DNA from: Deltaproteobacteria bacterium
Lineage (GTDB): Bacteria > Desulfobacterota > Syntrophia > Syntrophales > UBA2192
Assembly (NCBI GenBank): GCA_012728915.1
Contig: JAAYEC010000032.1
Location: 1-38,696 of the forward strand
Direction: 5' to 3'
Length of the DNA stretch: 38,696 nt
Notes under the pieces: model-generated
What the model was told of the DNA's origin: nothing
What the model saw: only the letters and a program-made list of their open reading frames with translations
Database searches by the model: none
Position numbers and translations under genes: made by a program
In this document: positions 30,985 through 38,696 of the stretch, in pieces
Layout: each line of letters starts with the position of its first letter
Position numbering within the stretch: position 1 is the first letter of the stretch

Positions 30985-31111
30985 AATCCCCTGCTTCCTC
31001 GCAGCAAAATCGGGCCTTTCCAGCCCTCCGTTATCATAGGTGCTGCGCCCCGGTTTGTAAAGGCCGCGATGCCCCGCGGGAAATACCCCTGCCGGGGCAG
31101 GAGAATAACGA

Positions 31112-31141
31112 TTGACAAGGAGCGGCAACCTTTTCTACTAT
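31112..31141 (+). promoter_or_regulatory. sigma-70-like promoter of the outer-membrane protein gene
   Basis: Perfect TTGACA, 18 bp spacer, TACTAT. The predicted leader is about 120 nt, within which no structured element was recognised. Confidence 0.65.
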
Positions 31142-31270
31142 ACGGCCGTGACGTCGAAGGCGCAGTTCCCGTCATACGGCAGGGCATCAACCCCTTCAAA
31201 ACCCTTTTCTCGTTTCCGTCCTGTCACCGTGCTGTCCCGTTTGTGAACCTTTATGAAAGGAGGAGGCTTT

Positions 31271-31885
31271 ATGAACCGGACTTTTTCATGCGTCCTGGTA
31301 TTGGTGTTGTCGGGCATACTCTTTTTCTCATCGGCCCCTGCGACAATGGCGGCGGAGGCGGGGCCGTTCTATGTGGGTGTCTTCGGCGGCTGGGTCATGC
31401 CGAAGGACCTGGAGCCGGAGGATGGAGATGATATTGCGCTCAAAGACAGCTGGGCTTTGGGGGCAAAGGTCGGCTACATTATCCCTCAGGTGAGATGGCT
31501 GGCCGTTGAGTTGGACTATGCATACCTGGCCAAGCAGGATGTCGACGAACCCGGCGCCGACGGAGATTTCAAGGCAAGCAATCTGATGGTCAACCTGATC
31601 TTCCGTTACCCCGAGGGGAAGATCCGCCCCTATATCGGGGGTGGCCTCGGCTGGTCCTGGGGCTCGTTCAAGGCATCTTCTGCGGCAGGCTCCATCGATG
31701 AATCGGACAACGCCCTCGCCTGGCAGCTCCTGGCGGGCGTGAATTTCGAGATCACGCCGCAGTGGTCCGCCGACCTCGGGTACCGGTATTTCTACTGCAA
31801 GTATTCGCTCAATGACGGAACGGAGGATTTCGATGTCAAGGCCAAGGACCACATGATCCTCATCGGCGTAAATTTCCACTTCTAG
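31271..31885 (+). CDS. outer-membrane beta-barrel protein (OmpA/OmpW-like porin fold)
   Basis: The product (204 aa) has a Sec signal peptide (MNRTFSCVLVLVLSG..., cleavage near TMAA-EAG) and eight or so amphipathic strands (FYVGVFGGW, WALGAKVGYII, LAVELDYAYL, SNLMVNLIFRY, IRPYIGGGLGWSW, WQLLAGVNFEI, WSADLGYRYFYC, HMILIGVNFHF), ending in Phe, the outer-membrane insertion signal. The ATG at 31271 has AGGAGGAGG upstream; an earlier ATG at 31253 is less likely. The function (porin, adhesin or structural) is not determined. Confidence 0.88.
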   Translation: MNRTFSCVLVLVLSGILFFSSAPATMAAEAGPFYVGVFGGWVMPKDLEPEDGDDIALKDSWALGAKVGYIIPQVRWLAVELDYAYLAKQDVDEPGADGDFKASNLMVNLIFRYPEGKIRPYIGGGLGWSWGSFKASSAAGSIDESDNALAWQLLAGVNFEITPQWSADLGYRYFYCKYSLNDGTEDFDVKAKDHMILIGVNFHF

Positions 31886-31907
31886 GAACCTTATCATCCC
31901 GGACGGT

Positions 31908-31938
31908 GAAAAAAGGGGGCCGATCGGGCCCCTTTTTC
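31908..31938. terminator. bidirectional intrinsic terminator
   Basis: GAAAAAAGGGGGCC and GGGCCCCTTTTTC pair around GATC, with T-run on the plus side and A-run on the other. It ends the barrel gene and rlmD, which converge on it. Confidence 0.85.
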
Positions 31939-31978
31939 ACATCCCTTCAACGCCTTTCATTCCCGCTCGACCCTGGAT

Positions 31979-33148
31979 TCACCGCCTCAGGAACAGGGCG
32001 ACGCACTCGATGTGCTTCGTCTGCGGGAACATGTCCAGCGGCCTCACGACGGAAAGCCCGAAGCCCCCGTCGACGAGCAGGCGGGCGTCGCGGGCCAGCG
32101 TTGCCGGGTCGCAGGAGACGTAGACGATCCTCGCGGGGCCGAGCCCGACGAGCCGCTCGAGCGCCTCCCTCTCGCACCCCGCCCTCGGGGGGTCGAGGAC
32201 GACGGCATCGACGGTTCCGTTGGCCCCCCCGAGCTCCGCTTCGAGGACCCTGCCGACATCCCCGTGATGGAACACGGCACTGCGAATCCCCTGCCGCTCC
32301 ATATTGAGGCGGGCGCACTCGACGGCCTCGCCGTCGATCTCGATGCCGATGAGCCTTGCGCAGGACGGCGCCAGGAACAGGGCGAAGAGGCCCGAGCCGC
32401 AGTAGAGGTCGAGGACCGTCTCCGCAGGGCCGACGCCGGCGAGGTCCAGAACGGTGTCGACGAGACCGTCCGTGAGGGCCGTGTTGGCCTGGAAGAACCC
32501 TTCGAGAGGGACCAGGATCTCCTTCCCTTTCACGATCCGGACGATATGCTTTTCTTCGCTCCTGCCCATGTGCGACCAGACCACGTACCGGTCCACGCGC
32601 GGGGGGGCATGGGCGGGTTTTCGAAGGAAGACGAGCTGTTCGTTGATGCTCTCCTCCATGATGGCGCAGCGCTCGATGTCGACGAGGCGCGTGCCGCCCG
32701 CATCCATGAACCCGATGCGGGCCGTCCCGTCGCGGGAGCGTTCCACGTGGAATTCTGCCTTGCCGCGATACCCGTAGGGGGCGGGCGAAGGAAGGACGGG
32801 CTCGACGGGCGGGGAGGGGAATTTCCCGATGCGCTCGAAGGCCTCGGCCACCTGGCGCGTCTTCATTTCGACCTGCTTCGCGTATCCGATGTGCTGGTAG
32901 TGACAGCCCCCGCAGCGCCGGAAATAAGGGCAGGGGGGATCCACCCGGTCGGCGGACGGGGTGATCAGCCTCCGGAGCCGGCCGCGCAGAAAGCGCTTTT
33001 TCGCCTCCCGGATCTCGATTTCGGCCACATCGCCCTGCGCGGTGAAGGGCACGAAGACGACGATATTCTCCGGCCGCCCGATGCCGTCACCCCCGAAAGC
33101 GACGGTTTCGATCGTGACGGTCATGCTGTCCCCTTTGCGGATGGTCAT
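31979..33148 (-). CDS. rlmD: 23S rRNA (uracil-1939-C5) methyltransferase RlmD-type
   Basis: The product (389 aa) has a TRAM domain at the N-terminus, the 4Fe-4S ligand set C-x5-C-x2-C in PPCPYFRRCGGC plus a later Cys (IERCAIME), the SAM-binding motif DLYCGSGLF, the catalytic-Cys region VSCDPATLARD and the motif FPQTKHIE. This is the TrmA/RlmC/RlmD class of m5U methyltransferases; the number of cluster Cys and length fit RlmD. The ATG at 33148 has AAGGA 8 nt upstream; a frame to 33304 is unsupported. Divergent from the rhomboid gene. Confidence 0.92.
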   Translation of the reverse strand: MTIRKGDSMTVTIETVAFGGDGIGRPENIVVFVPFTAQGDVAEIEIREAKKRFLRGRLRRLITPSADRVDPPCPYFRRCGGCHYQHIGYAKQVEMKTRQVAEAFERIGKFPSPPVEPVLPSPAPYGYRGKAEFHVERSRDGTARIGFMDAGGTRLVDIERCAIMEESINEQLVFLRKPAHAPPRVDRYVVWSHMGRSEEKHIVRIVKGKEILVPLEGFFQANTALTDGLVDTVLDLAGVGPAETVLDLYCGSGLFALFLAPSCARLIGIEIDGEAVECARLNMERQGIRSAVFHHGDVGRVLEAELGGANGTVDAVVLDPPRAGCEREALERLVGLGPARIVYVSCDPATLARDARLLVDGGFGLSVVRPLDMFPQTKHIECVALFLRR

Positions 33149-33302
33149 CGGGTTGTCCTTTCGTCGCGTCACTATAGCAGGGATTGCCGCCGCAAGGAAA
33201 TCGCTCCCGGAGGAGACAGGAAGGCGAGCGGCCCGACGCGCCCGTAAATCTTTTGACAGCCTTTCTTTATATGTGTTACCGTTCCCCGAACGCGAGACGC
33301 CC

Positions 33303-34145
33303 ATGGGTCAACTGGACAAGAAATCGATGCTCTGCCCCGGGTGCCGGAGGCTCATCAGCTCCGACGAGCCCTCGTGCCCGTTCTGCGGACTCGTGAATCC
33401 CGGATCCCCGATCCGGCAGGGGCTCGCCCGCCTGTCGCTTCGCGATAGTGACAGTATCATCCAGTTCATCATCTACGCAAACGCGGCGATCTTCATCCTG
33501 GCCCTCGTGCTGAACCCTTCGGAGATGGGCATGTCGCTCAACCCCTTCACGCTGCTTTCGCCGTCGAGCACGAGCCTGCTGCTGCTGGGCGCCACGGGGA
33601 CGATCCCCATCGACCGGTTCCACTCCTGGTGGACGATCCTCACCGCCTCCTGGCTTCACGGGGGCATCCTGCACATCGCCTTCAACATGATGGCCCTTCA
33701 CCAGCTCGGCCCCTTCGTTGCCCGGGAATACGGCACGGCGCGGTTTCTCGTCATCTACCTCGTCAGCGGGATCGCCGGATTCGTTCTCTCCTACTTCGTG
33801 GGCATCCCGTTCACGCTGGGCGCCTCAGCCGCCGTCTGCGGGCTCATCGGCGCGATCCTGTACTACGGGAAATCCCGGGGCGGCTACTTTGGCATGGCCA
33901 TCTACCGGCAGGCCATGGGGTGGATCGTCGGCCTGATCCTCTTCGGTCTCATGCTGCCCGGGATCAACAACTGGGCGCACGGGGGGGGCATCGCCGCGGG
34001 GATCGCCGCGGGGTTCGCCCTCGGCTACGGGGAGAGGCGCGGGGAAACGCTGCCCCACCGCGTCACGGCCGCGGCCTTATCGCTTGCCACGGCGGGCGCC
34101 CTCCTGTTCACAATCGTGAGGGCCGTCTTGCTCCGCTTCTCCTGA
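33303..34145 (+). CDS. rhomboid-family intramembrane protease with N-terminal zinc ribbon
   Basis: The 280-residue protein starts with a zinc ribbon (C11, C14, C25, C28 in CPGC ... CPFCG) and has six or seven membrane helices. The catalytic dyad is visible: Ser in LGASAAVCGLIG and His in NNWAHGGGIAAG; HIAFNMMAL supplies the oxyanion Asn. It would cleave transmembrane segments of partner proteins in the inner membrane. The ribosome site is weak. The zinc ribbon faces the cytoplasm if the usual topology holds. Confidence 0.92.
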   Translation: MGQLDKKSMLCPGCRRLISSDEPSCPFCGLVNPGSPIRQGLARLSLRDSDSIIQFIIYANAAIFILALVLNPSEMGMSLNPFTLLSPSSTSLLLLGATGTIPIDRFHSWWTILTASWLHGGILHIAFNMMALHQLGPFVAREYGTARFLVIYLVSGIAGFVLSYFVGIPFTLGASAAVCGLIGAILYYGKSRGGYFGMAIYRQAMGWIVGLILFGLMLPGINNWAHGGGIAAGIAAGFALGYGERRGETLPHRVTAAALSLATAGALLFTIVRAVLLRFS

Positions 34146-34256
34146 AGTCCGGAACGGCCCTGTTCGACATCACGGCTTCACGACGGCACCGGGTCGCATC
34201 CGGCGGTGGTTTCCGGCAGCGCCCGGTCCCGAATATGCAATGCCAGGAGGTACCGC

Positions 34257-34649
34257 ATGCTGAAAAAAATCGCCCTGCTGGTCGGCCTGCTTTCGCTGAC
34301 CGCTCTCGGCGGCTGCGCCATCGTCGCCGGGGACACGGTCATGGGGTACGAGTCGGGGAAGTTTGTCTACCACGACGGGAGCCTCGAGTCCGTCTACAAG
34401 TACCCGCTGGAGCAAGTCTGGGATGCCGCGCGCAAAGCCGTGACGGATCTGAAGGCGTCGGACGTCGTCTGGGACCGCAAGATCGAGAAGGGCACCATCG
34501 ACGCCGTCCTCTACGAGGAGAAGGTGAAGATCACCGTGGTGTACCTCACGCGCTCGGACACCAGCGTCTCCGTGCGGGTCGGTACGGCCGGCAGCAACGT
34601 GGGCGCGAAATACGTCCACGACAGGATCGAGGCCAACCTGAAGAAGTAG
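34257..34649 (+). CDS. DUF3568 family lipoprotein
   Basis: The 130-residue product has a lipoprotein signal (LLVGLLSLTALGGC) and a small alpha/beta domain of the DUF3568 type (YKYPLEQVWDAARKAVTDL, IDAVLYEEKVKITVVYL, VSVRVGTAGSN). AGGAGG precedes the ATG at 34257. The function is unknown. Confidence 0.85.
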   Translation: MLKKIALLVGLLSLTALGGCAIVAGDTVMGYESGKFVYHDGSLESVYKYPLEQVWDAARKAVTDLKASDVVWDRKIEKGTIDAVLYEEKVKITVVYLTRSDTSVSVRVGTAGSNVGAKYVHDRIEANLKK

Positions 34650-34749
34650 CGCGGCAGACCCCGTGCCATCCGGCGGGAAACCGGGCGGGCGGTAGGCGGG
34701 CCGCCCTGCAGCCGGAGCCTTTTCAACAGCCGTCGGGACGGGTGATCCC

Positions 34750-35916
34750 GTGGACCCCCTCACGACGCTCTACAGCGTTCCTCTCGCATCGCCCCTCCTG
34801 AGGGCCGGGTTCATCGGTCGGCCCAACCGCTTTGTCGTCCTCTGCGGCCTGGGCGGAAAGACCGTCGAGGCCTACCTGCCCAACCCCGGCAGGCTCTGGG
34901 AGCTGCTGCTTCCGGGGCGGCTCCTCTATCTCGTGAAAAATCCGCCCGGGTCGGGCAAGAGCATCCCGTACACGGCGCTTGCCGTCGAGCGGGAAGGGCG
35001 TCCCATCCTGTTGCACACGCACCTCGCCAACGACGTGGCGGCCAGCCTGCTCGCAGCGGGAAGGCTCCCCGGGTTCGAGCAGGACAGGGTCATCCGCCGC
35101 GAGGCTGCCGCCGGGTCGAGCCGTTATGACTTCCTCCTTGCGCGGGGCGGGCGGGATTTTTTCCTCGAGGTCAAGTCCTGCACGCTTTTCGACGGACGCA
35201 TCGCCATGTTCCCCGACGCCGTCACGCAGCGCGGCCGAAAACACCTCGAGCAGCTTGCCGTCCATGCAAGGCAGGGGACGCCGGGCGGGGTGGTCTTCCT
35301 CGTCCACTCGCCGCAGGCCGACACCTTCATGCCGGACTTCCACACGGATTTTACCTTTTCGAGGACACTTCTGGACGTGAAGGACGACCTTCTCGTGAAA
35401 GCGGTCGGCGTCGAGTGGGGGGAAGACCTGAGCCTGGGGCCGCGTATCCGCAACCTGGACATTCCCTGGGGCCTCATCGAGAGAGAGGCGAGGGACGAGG
35501 GCGCGTACCTGCTGGTCCTGGAAATGGCGAGAAGCCGCCGCGTCGACGTGGGCGGCCTCGGAGGGATCGCCTTCCGGAAGGGATATTACGTCTACGCGGG
35601 CTCGGCCCGGACAGCCCTTGAGAAAAGGCTGGAGCGCCACCTGAGGCGACGCAAGCGCTTCCACTGGCACATCGATTTCCTGCGCGACGCCGCCGACACC
35701 TGCACGGCGCTTCCCGTGCGCGCAAGCGAGGATCTGGAGCACGATCTCGCGGAGTCTCTCGGAAAGCTGGCCGAATGGAGCATCCCGCGGTTCGGCGCCT
35801 CCGACTGCCGATGCGCGACGCACCTATTCGGTTTCAACACAAACCCGACCCGGGACCCGAAGTTCATCGAGATGCTGCTCCGGTTCAGGATCAGGCGTCT
35901 GGAGTCCTCCCTGTAG
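34750..35916 (+). CDS. sfsA: SfsA family nuclease-like protein fused to a DUF123/GIY-YIG-like domain
   Basis: The first 230 residues are SfsA (sugar fermentation stimulation protein A): PNRFVVLC, EAYLPNPGRLWELLLPG, SRYDFLL, FFLEVKSCTLFDGRIAMFPDAVTQRGRKHLEQL, which includes the conserved EVKS acidic site of the PD-(D/E)XK-like fold. Residues ~245-385 are a DUF123 domain: GAYLLVLEMARS, GYYVYAGSA, RLERHLRRRKRFHWHIDFL, and a Cys-containing end (ASDCRCATHLF). The two are usually separate proteins. The start is a GTG at 34750 with a weak ribosome site. Role: DNA or nucleic-acid related, not established. Confidence 0.88.
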   Translation: MDPLTTLYSVPLASPLLRAGFIGRPNRFVVLCGLGGKTVEAYLPNPGRLWELLLPGRLLYLVKNPPGSGKSIPYTALAVEREGRPILLHTHLANDVAASLLAAGRLPGFEQDRVIRREAAAGSSRYDFLLARGGRDFFLEVKSCTLFDGRIAMFPDAVTQRGRKHLEQLAVHARQGTPGGVVFLVHSPQADTFMPDFHTDFTFSRTLLDVKDDLLVKAVGVEWGEDLSLGPRIRNLDIPWGLIEREARDEGAYLLVLEMARSRRVDVGGLGGIAFRKGYYVYAGSARTALEKRLERHLRRRKRFHWHIDFLRDAADTCTALPVRASEDLEHDLAESLGKLAEWSIPRFGASDCRCATHLFGFNTNPTRDPKFIEMLLRFRIRRLESSL

Positions 35917-36045
35917 ATGGCTATCGGGCATGGGCGGTCACGAAGCGGCGCCTGTCGCCCTCCGTGGCGCTCGCCGCACCGGCGGGGCGTCGCAGCCCCG
36001 GATTCATCTCTTCTCTTGCCTGTCACCCGCACCCTGCCGCCTCTT

Positions 36046-36065
36046 GCCACGCGCGTATGCGTGGC
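36046..36065. promoter_or_regulatory. 20-bp inverted repeat next to the sigma-54-like promoter
   Basis: GCCACGC and GCGTGGC are perfect arms separated by GCGTAT. The right arm overlaps the -24 element. It may be an operator. Confidence 0.5.
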
Positions 36066-36078
36066 ACCGCCCTTGCAT
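36062..36078 (+). promoter_or_regulatory. sigma-54-type promoter of the PilZ-motAB operon
   Basis: TGGCAC-N5-TTGCAT matches the -24/-12 consensus (GG and GC separated by 10 nt). The rest of 35917-36215 holds no gene. Confidence 0.65.
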
Positions 36079-36156
36079 GAGCCCGGTTGCCGAACCACGC
36101 ACCTTGACTCAAAATAAATCATTGAATAACAGGCACTTACGCTACAGAAATCTCCT

Positions 36157-36183
36157 TCAAGTTATAACGAAAGCAACCGATAA
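36157..36183 (+). promoter_or_regulatory. sigma-28 (FliA)-type promoter of the PilZ-motAB operon
   Basis: TCAAGTTA-N11-ACCGATAA against the flagellar consensus TAAAGTTT-N11-GCCGATAA: 6 of 8 and 7 of 8 matches with exact spacing. Start near 36190, 26 nt before the PilZ ATG. Confidence 0.65.
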
Positions 36184-36215
36184 GAGAATATGAAACCGTT
36201 GCAACGTTTGCCGGG

Positions 36216-36764
36216 ATGCTCGAGATGAATTTCAAGACCGAATTCCCCTGTCAGTCGAACCGCCGGGAGTATTCCCGGGTGTCGGCCGTCGTGCCCTTCG
36301 GCGTGCGGATCGTCCCCGGGGAGGAGCGCAGAAACCTCCTGAGCCGGATATCCAACCAGGCGACCGTCGAATTCGGGGGCCTGCCCGAGCTTCAGGACAA
36401 GGCCCTTGCCGAGTGGCTCTCGACGATCAACCGCAAGCTCGACCTCCTCCTCAACACGCTGGGCGCGCAGAGGCAGGGATTCGACTCGCTGCCGGTTCGG
36501 CAGCTCAACATCAGCGGCGGCGGCCTCTCGTTCCCCTCGAGCGAGGCGTTCAACCGCGGCGACGTGCTCGAAGTCATGATGGTGCTCGCCTCGGGCGCCT
36601 CGGTGGCCCTCTACGTGTACGGGGAAGTGGTGGCAGTCGAGCGACGCGGTGACGGATACGAGATCGGGCTGAAGTTCGTCGCCATGGACGACGAGATACG
36701 GGATGAAATCTGCCGGTTCGTCTTCGAGCGGGAACGGCAAATCCTTCGCGAGAAAAGGGGGTAA
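36216..36764 (+). CDS. PilZ domain protein
   Basis: The 182-residue product shows the c-di-GMP-binding PilZ motifs: RREYSR (RxxxR, residues 16-21) and, about 80 residues later, NISGGGLSF (the D/NxSxxG motif), followed by beta-strands VALYVYGEVVAVER and YEIGLKF. The long gap between the two motifs is helical (LQDKALAEWLSTINRKLDLLLNTL) and unlike minimal PilZ proteins. As the first gene before motA and motB it probably modulates the stator or flagellar motor in response to c-di-GMP (inference). The start may be 36216 or the ATG at 36225; both have weak ribosome sites. Confidence 0.85.
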   Translation: MLEMNFKTEFPCQSNRREYSRVSAVVPFGVRIVPGEERRNLLSRISNQATVEFGGLPELQDKALAEWLSTINRKLDLLLNTLGAQRQGFDSLPVRQLNISGGGLSFPSSEAFNRGDVLEVMMVLASGASVALYVYGEVVAVERRGDGYEIGLKFVAMDDEIRDEICRFVFERERQILREKRG

Positions 36765-36776
36765 TGCCGGCTTCCC

Positions 36777-37634
36777 ATGTTCACGATCATCGGAGCGTCC
36801 ATCGTCATTGCCTGTGTCATCGGCGGCTTCCTCCTCGAGAAGGGAAACCTCGCCGTGCTGTTCCAGCCCGTCGAGTTGCTCATCATCGGCGGGGCCGCCG
36901 TGGGCGGCTTCATCATCGCCTCGCCCATGAAGGTCATCAGGGCCGTCATGGGGGGCATGGTCAAGATGCTCAGCGGCAAGGGGTACACGAAGGCCGACTA
37001 CCTCGAGGCCCTGACGATGCTGGGCGAGGTCTTCTACAAGATCCGCAAGGAGGGCCTGGTCTCCGTCGAGGGCGACGTGGACAATCCGAAGGACAGCGCG
37101 ATCTTCACCAAGTACCCGAGGTTCTTCAAGAACCACCACGCTCTCGACCTCGTCGTCGACACCCTGCGGACCGTCATGACGACCAAGATCGAACCCAACG
37201 AACTCGAGGCGCTCATCGACGCCGAGTTGGAGAGCCGCCAAGAGGAGCTGACGGCGCCGAGCAAGAGCGTGGCCACCGTGGCCGACTCGCTGCCGGGCCT
37301 CGGGATCGTCGCCGCCGTTCTCGGCATCGTCCTCACCATGGGAAAGATCAGCGAGCCGCCCGAAGTGCTCGGCAAGTCGATCGGGGCGGCCCTCGTGGGG
37401 ACCTTCCTCGGCGTGCTCCTCTGCTATGGCTTCGTGGGGCCCATGTCGAAGAACATGGAGCATTCGGCCTCGGAAGAACTCCAGTACCTTTCGGTGCTCA
37501 AGATGGCGATCGTGGCCTTCGTGAGCGGCGCCGCCCCGCAGGTGGCCGTTGAATTCGGCCGGCGGGTCGTCCCGGCCGTCGACAAGCCCGCCTTCACGGA
37601 GGTCGAGGAAGCCCTGAGGAGAATCAAGAAGTAA
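36777..37634 (+). CDS. motA: flagellar motor stator protein MotA
   Basis: The 285-residue protein has four membrane helices (about 3-20, 32-50, 165-190, 200-220), the first stretch MFTIIGASIVIACVIGGFLLEKG being typical of MotA, and the conserved Pro-Gly in SLPGLGIVAAVLGIV next to the ion path. The long cytoplasmic loop between helices 2 and 3 carries charged residues for FliG contact. It starts 12 bp after the PilZ stop, without its own obvious ribosome site, suggesting coupled translation; motB overlaps its stop by 1 nt (TAATG). Confidence 0.95.
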   Translation: MFTIIGASIVIACVIGGFLLEKGNLAVLFQPVELLIIGGAAVGGFIIASPMKVIRAVMGGMVKMLSGKGYTKADYLEALTMLGEVFYKIRKEGLVSVEGDVDNPKDSAIFTKYPRFFKNHHALDLVVDTLRTVMTTKIEPNELEALIDAELESRQEELTAPSKSVATVADSLPGLGIVAAVLGIVLTMGKISEPPEVLGKSIGAALVGTFLGVLLCYGFVGPMSKNMEHSASEELQYLSVLKMAIVAFVSGAAPQVAVEFGRRVVPAVDKPAFTEVEEALRRIKK

Positions 37635-38599
37635 TGTCGGAAGCCGTCCGAAAGGTCATCATCAAGAAGGTCAGGAAGAAGCACGGCGAGAGGCACCACA
37701 GCGGCTCGTGGAAGGTTGCCTATGCCGACTTCGTCACGGCTATGATGGCCTTTTTTCTCCTGCTGTGGCTGCTCTCCATGGTCTCCACGGAGAAGCGGGC
37801 CGTCATGGCGGAGTACTTCAAGAACTTCAGCCTCTTCAAGGAAAGCGGCAAGACCTTCCAGCCCGGCTCCGCCTTTGTCATCACCGACCACATCAAGAAG
37901 GCCGAGCTGAAACCCGAGAATGTGGCCATGTCCCTGAAAAAGGCCCTGGGGCGCAAGGGAGCCGGGCAGCAGGGGAAGGCCCCGGGAACGGGCCAGGAGG
38001 AGGCCCTCATGGAGCATCTCCGCGTCGATGCCGTCGACGGTGGGGTGCGCATCCAGATCATCGACAGGGAGGGCAGCCCCATGTTTCAGCTCGGCAGCGC
38101 CGAACCCACGGAGAAATGCCGGGAAATCATTGCCGCGGTGGCCGAGGTCATCCGGGACCAGGACGCCAGGGTTGCCGTGGAGGGGCACACGGATGCCGCC
38201 CCGTTCCGCGGCGACCAGATCACGAACTGGGAGCTCTCGACCAGCCGGGCCTCCGCGGCAAGGCGCATGCTCGAGTCGAGCGGGCTGGACCCGGCGCGGG
38301 TGGCCCGTGTCGTCGGGTACGCCGACACGGACCTGCTCGTCAAGCTCAACCCCAAGGATCCCCAGAACCGCCGGATCAGCATCATCCTCCTCCAGCCCGG
38401 GACCGGGGGTGCGGCCCTGGCGGAACTGAAAAAGGAGATCCCGGGCTCCATGCAGCCGCAGATGCCCGCGGCCGTTGCAGCGAAGCGGGCCCCGGCGGAC
38501 GAGGCCCCGGACAGGGAGCAGTCGGCAAGGCAGGCCCTCCAGGAAAAGAAAGCCGCCATGAAAAAGAAAAAACGCGACGTCATGGGACTCTGGGACTAG
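37634..38599 (+). CDS. motB: flagellar motor stator protein MotB
   Basis: The 321-residue protein has a basic cytoplasmic N-terminus, one membrane helix with the ion-binding D32 in YADFVTAMMAFFLLLWLL, and a periplasmic OmpA-like peptidoglycan-binding domain (VEGHTDAAPFRGDQITNWELSTSRA, GYADTDLLVKLNPKDPQNRRISI). A Lys-rich C-terminus follows. Complete with motA it forms a stator unit. The last 97 bp of the window hold only GC-rich inverted repeats without a U-run. Confidence 0.95.
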   Translation: MSEAVRKVIIKKVRKKHGERHHSGSWKVAYADFVTAMMAFFLLLWLLSMVSTEKRAVMAEYFKNFSLFKESGKTFQPGSAFVITDHIKKAELKPENVAMSLKKALGRKGAGQQGKAPGTGQEEALMEHLRVDAVDGGVRIQIIDREGSPMFQLGSAEPTEKCREIIAAVAEVIRDQDARVAVEGHTDAAPFRGDQITNWELSTSRASAARRMLESSGLDPARVARVVGYADTDLLVKLNPKDPQNRRISIILLQPGTGGAALAELKKEIPGSMQPQMPAAVAAKRAPADEAPDREQSARQALQEKKAAMKKKKRDVMGLWD

Positions 38600-38696
38600 C
38601 AGCCGGGGCCTCCCCGGGGCGAGGAAGCGGGGCAGGGACCGCCCCAACGGGACCAGGTACGCCAGCCCCTGCCCGCCCGTCGAGCGCTCCCGGGAA

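Noticed and set aside
33254-33281. TTGACA at 33256 as promoter of the rhomboid gene
   Set aside because: No acceptable -10 element lies at the right distance; kept only as a possibility.
35917-36150. Possible attachment site or mobile-element remnant because of the lower G+C near 36110-36190
   Set aside because: No integrase, tRNA or direct repeats are seen; the AT-rich stretch is explained by promoter sequences.

Overview
The window (about 62 % G+C by eye) looks like a chromosomal segment of a strictly anaerobic, motile Gram-negative bacterium of the former Deltaproteobacteria (Desulfobacterota, possibly Syntrophales-like). The signs are a coenzyme-B12 acyl-CoA mutase set with MeaB, ferredoxin-like MinD ATPases next to NifX/NifB-type (DIMC) proteins as in the Desulfovibrio orange-protein (ORP) cluster, a heterodisulfide-reductase-like Fe-S protein, DUF2284, DUF6125 and C_GCAxxG_C_C proteins, and G/C-rich dispersed intergenic repeats. 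No phage, integrase, transposase, CRISPR array, rRNA or tRNA was seen. The species assignment is inference only.

Layout. 1-2335 (minus): a radical SAM/SPASM-methyltransferase fusion running off the left edge, and a small unknown protein. 2336-2816: repeats. 2817-5348 (minus): DUF2284 protein, M24 peptidase, cobalamin adenosyltransferase CobO. 5507-8605 (minus): an operon for a B12-dependent acyl-CoA mutase (large subunit, small subunit) and its chaperone GTPase MeaB, closed by a strong terminator. The active-site residues of the large subunit match isobutyryl-CoA mutase rather than methylmalonyl-CoA mutase. 9027-10454 (minus): an HD-GYP phosphodiesterase and a pilin-like protein. 10863-18706 (minus): a long, probably Fur-regulated cluster: two DUF5320-type proteins, two DIMC proteins, an RGG/zinc-ribbon protein, two ferredoxin-containing MinD ATPases, an Mrp/NBP35 ATPase, a NifU-type scaffold, TrmO, a metallo-beta-lactamase-fold protein and an Hdr-like Fe-S protein, ending at a terminator near 10750. 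18771-19308: fur with its own promoter and Fur box.

19554-23118: a crotonase-family gene with one in-frame UGA followed by a hairpin, a C_GCAxxG_C_C protein (minus), a DUF6125 protein and a divergent MtnA/eIF2B-like isomerase. 23167-26964: two small unknown genes and a 4-PAS hybrid histidine kinase. 27262-30137 (plus): TPM/YgcG protein, nucleotidyltransferase, LemA, lipoprotein. 30145-34649: Nudix hydrolase, outer-membrane beta-barrel, RlmD, zinc-ribbon rhomboid protease, DUF3568 lipoprotein. 34750-35916: an SfsA-DUF123 fusion. 36216-38599 (plus): PilZ, MotA, MotB behind sigma-54-like and sigma-28-like promoter sequences.

How the parts may work together (inference): CobO supplies adenosylcobalamin, MeaB loads and protects the mutase, and the mutase would interconvert branched and straight C4 acyl-CoAs. 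The Fur/DIMC/MinD/Mrp/NifU block looks like a metal-cluster assembly or metal-sensing machine under iron control. The HD-GYP and PilZ proteins suggest c-di-GMP control of the stator pair MotA/MotB.
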